This document shows, in pieces, positions 62,044 to 64,000 of a stretch of 64,000 nt of DNA; position 1 is the stretch's first letter; each line of letters begins with the position of its first letter. The notes below the pieces were generated by a model. It ran no database searches, was not told the DNA's origin, and was given only the letters and a program-made list of their open reading frames with translations. The stretch lies in the NCBI GenBank assembly GCA_003210155.1, contig QCNC01000001.1:186001-250000 (forward strand), written 5' to 3'. This DNA comes from Prochlorococcus sp. AG-424-E18. Lineage in GTDB: Bacteria; Cyanobacteriota; Cyanobacteriia; PCC-6307; Cyanobiaceae. Both the position numbers and the translations under genes were made by a program.

Positions 62044-63066
62044 ATGACTTTGCGTGTTGCAATTAACGGCTTTGGCAGAATTGGTCGAAACTTTATGCGT
62101 TGTTGGCTTAGTAGAGGTGCTTACACCAATATTGAAGTTGTCGGAATTAACGTTACATCAGATCCGAAGACTAATGCTCATTTATTAAAATATGACTCAG
62201 TCCTTGGTCAGCTTGATGGTGTTGATATTCAATATACTGATGATACTTTTGTAATTAATAACAAGACAATTAAATGTTTCTCAGATAGAAACCCAATGAA
62301 TCTCCCTTGGAAAGACTGGGGTGTAGATTTGGTTATTGAATCTACTGGTGTATTTAATACAGACGTAGGTGCAAGTAAGCACTTAGAGGTAGGAGCAAAA
62401 AAAGTTATTTTAACTGCGCCTGGTAAAGGCGATGGCGTTGGTACTTATGTAGTAGGAGTTAATGCTGATACATATAAACACAAAGACTACGATATTTTGA
62501 GTAATGCTAGTTGTACAACTAACTGTTTAGCTCCAGTAGTCAAAGTTTTAGATCAAACTTTTGGGATTAATAAAGGTTTGATGACTACAATTCATAGTTA
62601 TACAGGTGATCAAAGAATTTTAGATAATAGTCATAGAGATCTTAGAAGGGCTAGAGCCGCTGCTACAAACATCGTTCCTACTTCTACTGGAGCTGCAAAA
62701 GCAGTCGCTCTTGTATACCCAGAAATGAAAGGCAAATTAACTGGAATTGCAATGAGAGTCCCAACTCCTAACGTTTCGGCAGTAGATTTTGTTTTTGAAT
62801 CTTCTAAATCTGTCACAGCTGAAGAAGTCAATAATGCTCTCAAGGAAGCATCTCTAAGTACAATGAAAGGCATTATTAAGTACGGAGATGAACCATTAGT
62901 GTCAAGCGATTATGCAGGTACCAATGAATCATCAATATTAGACAGTGATCTTACTATGTGTATCGGAGATAACCTTGTAAAGGTGCTTGCATGGTATGAC
63001 AATGAGTGGGGTTATAGTCAGAGAGTTGTAGATTTAGCAGAGATTGTTGCTAAAAATTGGGAGTAA
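62044..63066 (+). CDS. gap2: Glyceraldehyde-3-phosphate dehydrogenase, Gap2-type (cyanobacterial NAD(P)-dependent)
   Basis: ORF 340 aa; [67 protein letters not shown]. Confidence 0.95.
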   Translation: MTLRVAINGFGRIGRNFMRCWLSRGAYTNIEVVGINVTSDPKTNAHLLKYDSVLGQLDGVDIQYTDDTFVINNKTIKCFSDRNPMNLPWKDWGVDLVIESTGVFNTDVGASKHLEVGAKKVILTAPGKGDGVGTYVVGVNADTYKHKDYDILSNASCTTNCLAPVVKVLDQTFGINKGLMTTIHSYTGDQRILDNSHRDLRRARAAATNIVPTSTGAAKAVALVYPEMKGKLTGIAMRVPTPNVSAVDFVFESSKSVTAEEVNNALKEASLSTMKGIIKYGDEPLVSSDYAGTNESSILDSDLTMCIGDNLVKVLAWYDNEWGYSQRVVDLAEIVAKNWE

Positions 63067-64000
63067 TTAAAAGTGTTTGAAAGGTGTGTTATTAAATAAT
63101 TTGTTTTTATTATTATCTTTAAATTCTATTGATGGTTCACCATCAGTAAAAAAACCAATCTTTTTAATATCTTTATCAAGTTTAGATAAATTTTCTGCCC
63201 ATTTTTTGGGTAATGAGAAAACTAATTCATAATCTTCTCCTCCAAAAAAATAAAATTCGTCCCATTTATCTCCTCTAGGCCAATCCTTATCTTTAGGTAT
63301 TTTTTCATAGTTTATGATCGCTTTGCAGTTGCTAGCTATTGCTAAATCTTGTAAGGCTTGAAATAGGCCATCACTGCTGTCAGTACATCCTATTCTCCTT
63401 ATATTTTTATTGGAGCGAGTTTTGAGGAGATTATTTAGAAAATTTGGGTAAACTCTAGGGCGACAAAAATGTTCAATAGACTTAATGATTAATCTTTCAT
63501 TAAGAGCAAATTCATTATTGAAATTAATTTTATTTTGTATCAAAAATCCCAGTTTGCTAAGACCATGCATTCCTGTAGTTAAGATTATATCTCCTGGTTT
63601 ACATGCGTTTCTTCTTAATTCAAGCTCACCTTGAATTCCAAAGGCCGTAATTGAAATGATTTTTTCATTCCCCTTTGAGCAATCTCCCCCTAGAATCAAT
63701 CCGCCATATTCATTTAATGCTTTATTTATTCCTTTGTATACTTCTTCAACCCAAATCCACTCAGTTCTAACAGGTAGAACTAGGCTTATTGTAATACCAA
63801 TAGTTTTCTTGCTTCCACTAGATAATAAGTCAGAGATATTGCTTACAACTGCTTTCCACCCAAGGTCTTGAGGACAAATACTAATGTCATTGAAATGAAC
63901 ATTTTCCACTAAAGAATCAGTATTAATAAGTAAATTTTCATTTTTAGTTTTGATTAAAGCGCAATCATCTGAAACTTGATTTTTAGGCATAAATTTTCCT
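63067..64000 (-). CDS. thiL: Thiamine-monophosphate kinase, N-terminus cut by window edge
   Basis: SDDCALIKTKNENLLINTDSLVENVHFNDI, NISDLLSSGSKKTIGITISLVLP, GGDCSKG, FFGGEDYELVFSLP. Frame remains open past Met at 63990 to the window end. Confidence 0.92.
   Translation of the reverse strand, partial: GKFMPKNQVSDDCALIKTKNENLLINTDSLVENVHFNDISICPQDLGWKAVVSNISDLLSSGSKKTIGITISLVLPVRTEWIWVEEVYKGINKALNEYGGLILGGDCSKGNEKIISITAFGIQGELELRRNACKPGDIILTTGMHGLSKLGFLIQNKINFNNEFALNERLIIKSIEHFCRPRVYPNFLNNLLKTRSNKNIRRIGCTDSSDGLFQALQDLAIASNCKAIINYEKIPKDKDWPRGDKWDEFYFFGGEDYELVFSLPKKWAENLSKLDKDIKKIGFFTDGEPSIEFKDNNKNKLFNNTPFKHF

Overview
This window is a continuous stretch of a streamlined, AT-rich cyanobacterial chromosome. 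Protein content, gene order (dnaN - PRC-barrel - purL - purF - gyrA/parC-like - TPR - queG - DUF502 - nusB - ftsY - PP2C - argH - RNA-binding protein - dus - msrB - grpE - dnaJ - tusA-like - rsgA - ybaB - murB - murC - gap2 - thiL) and base composition point to a high-light Prochlorococcus (MED4-like). It is almost entirely housekeeping: about 50 protein-coding genes with very short intergenic gaps. I saw no tRNA, rRNA, CRISPR array, prophage, transposon or recognisable defence system. The most notable non-coding structure is the thrC-dnaN intergenic region (37913-38249), which looks like the replication origin. It has DnaA-box-like 9-mers, two of them tandem and directly followed by (CTA)4, which resembles a DnaA-trio. 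A 66-nt stretch with only 2 G/C follows, and a separate 13-bp inverted repeat with a third direct copy lies on the thrC side. Other points worth checking: a nested stem-loop leader before rpsF, a terminator-like hairpin in the leader of the glycine-rich RNA-binding protein gene, a shortened sucrose-phosphate-synthase-like protein whose 3' end runs into its neighbour, an origin-proximal GyrA/ParC paralogue without an evident GyrA box, and the near-absence of space between all ten convergent gene pairs. I found no convincing new multi-gene system; the origin architecture is the best candidate for something not fully described. All functional calls are from reading translations, with no database search.
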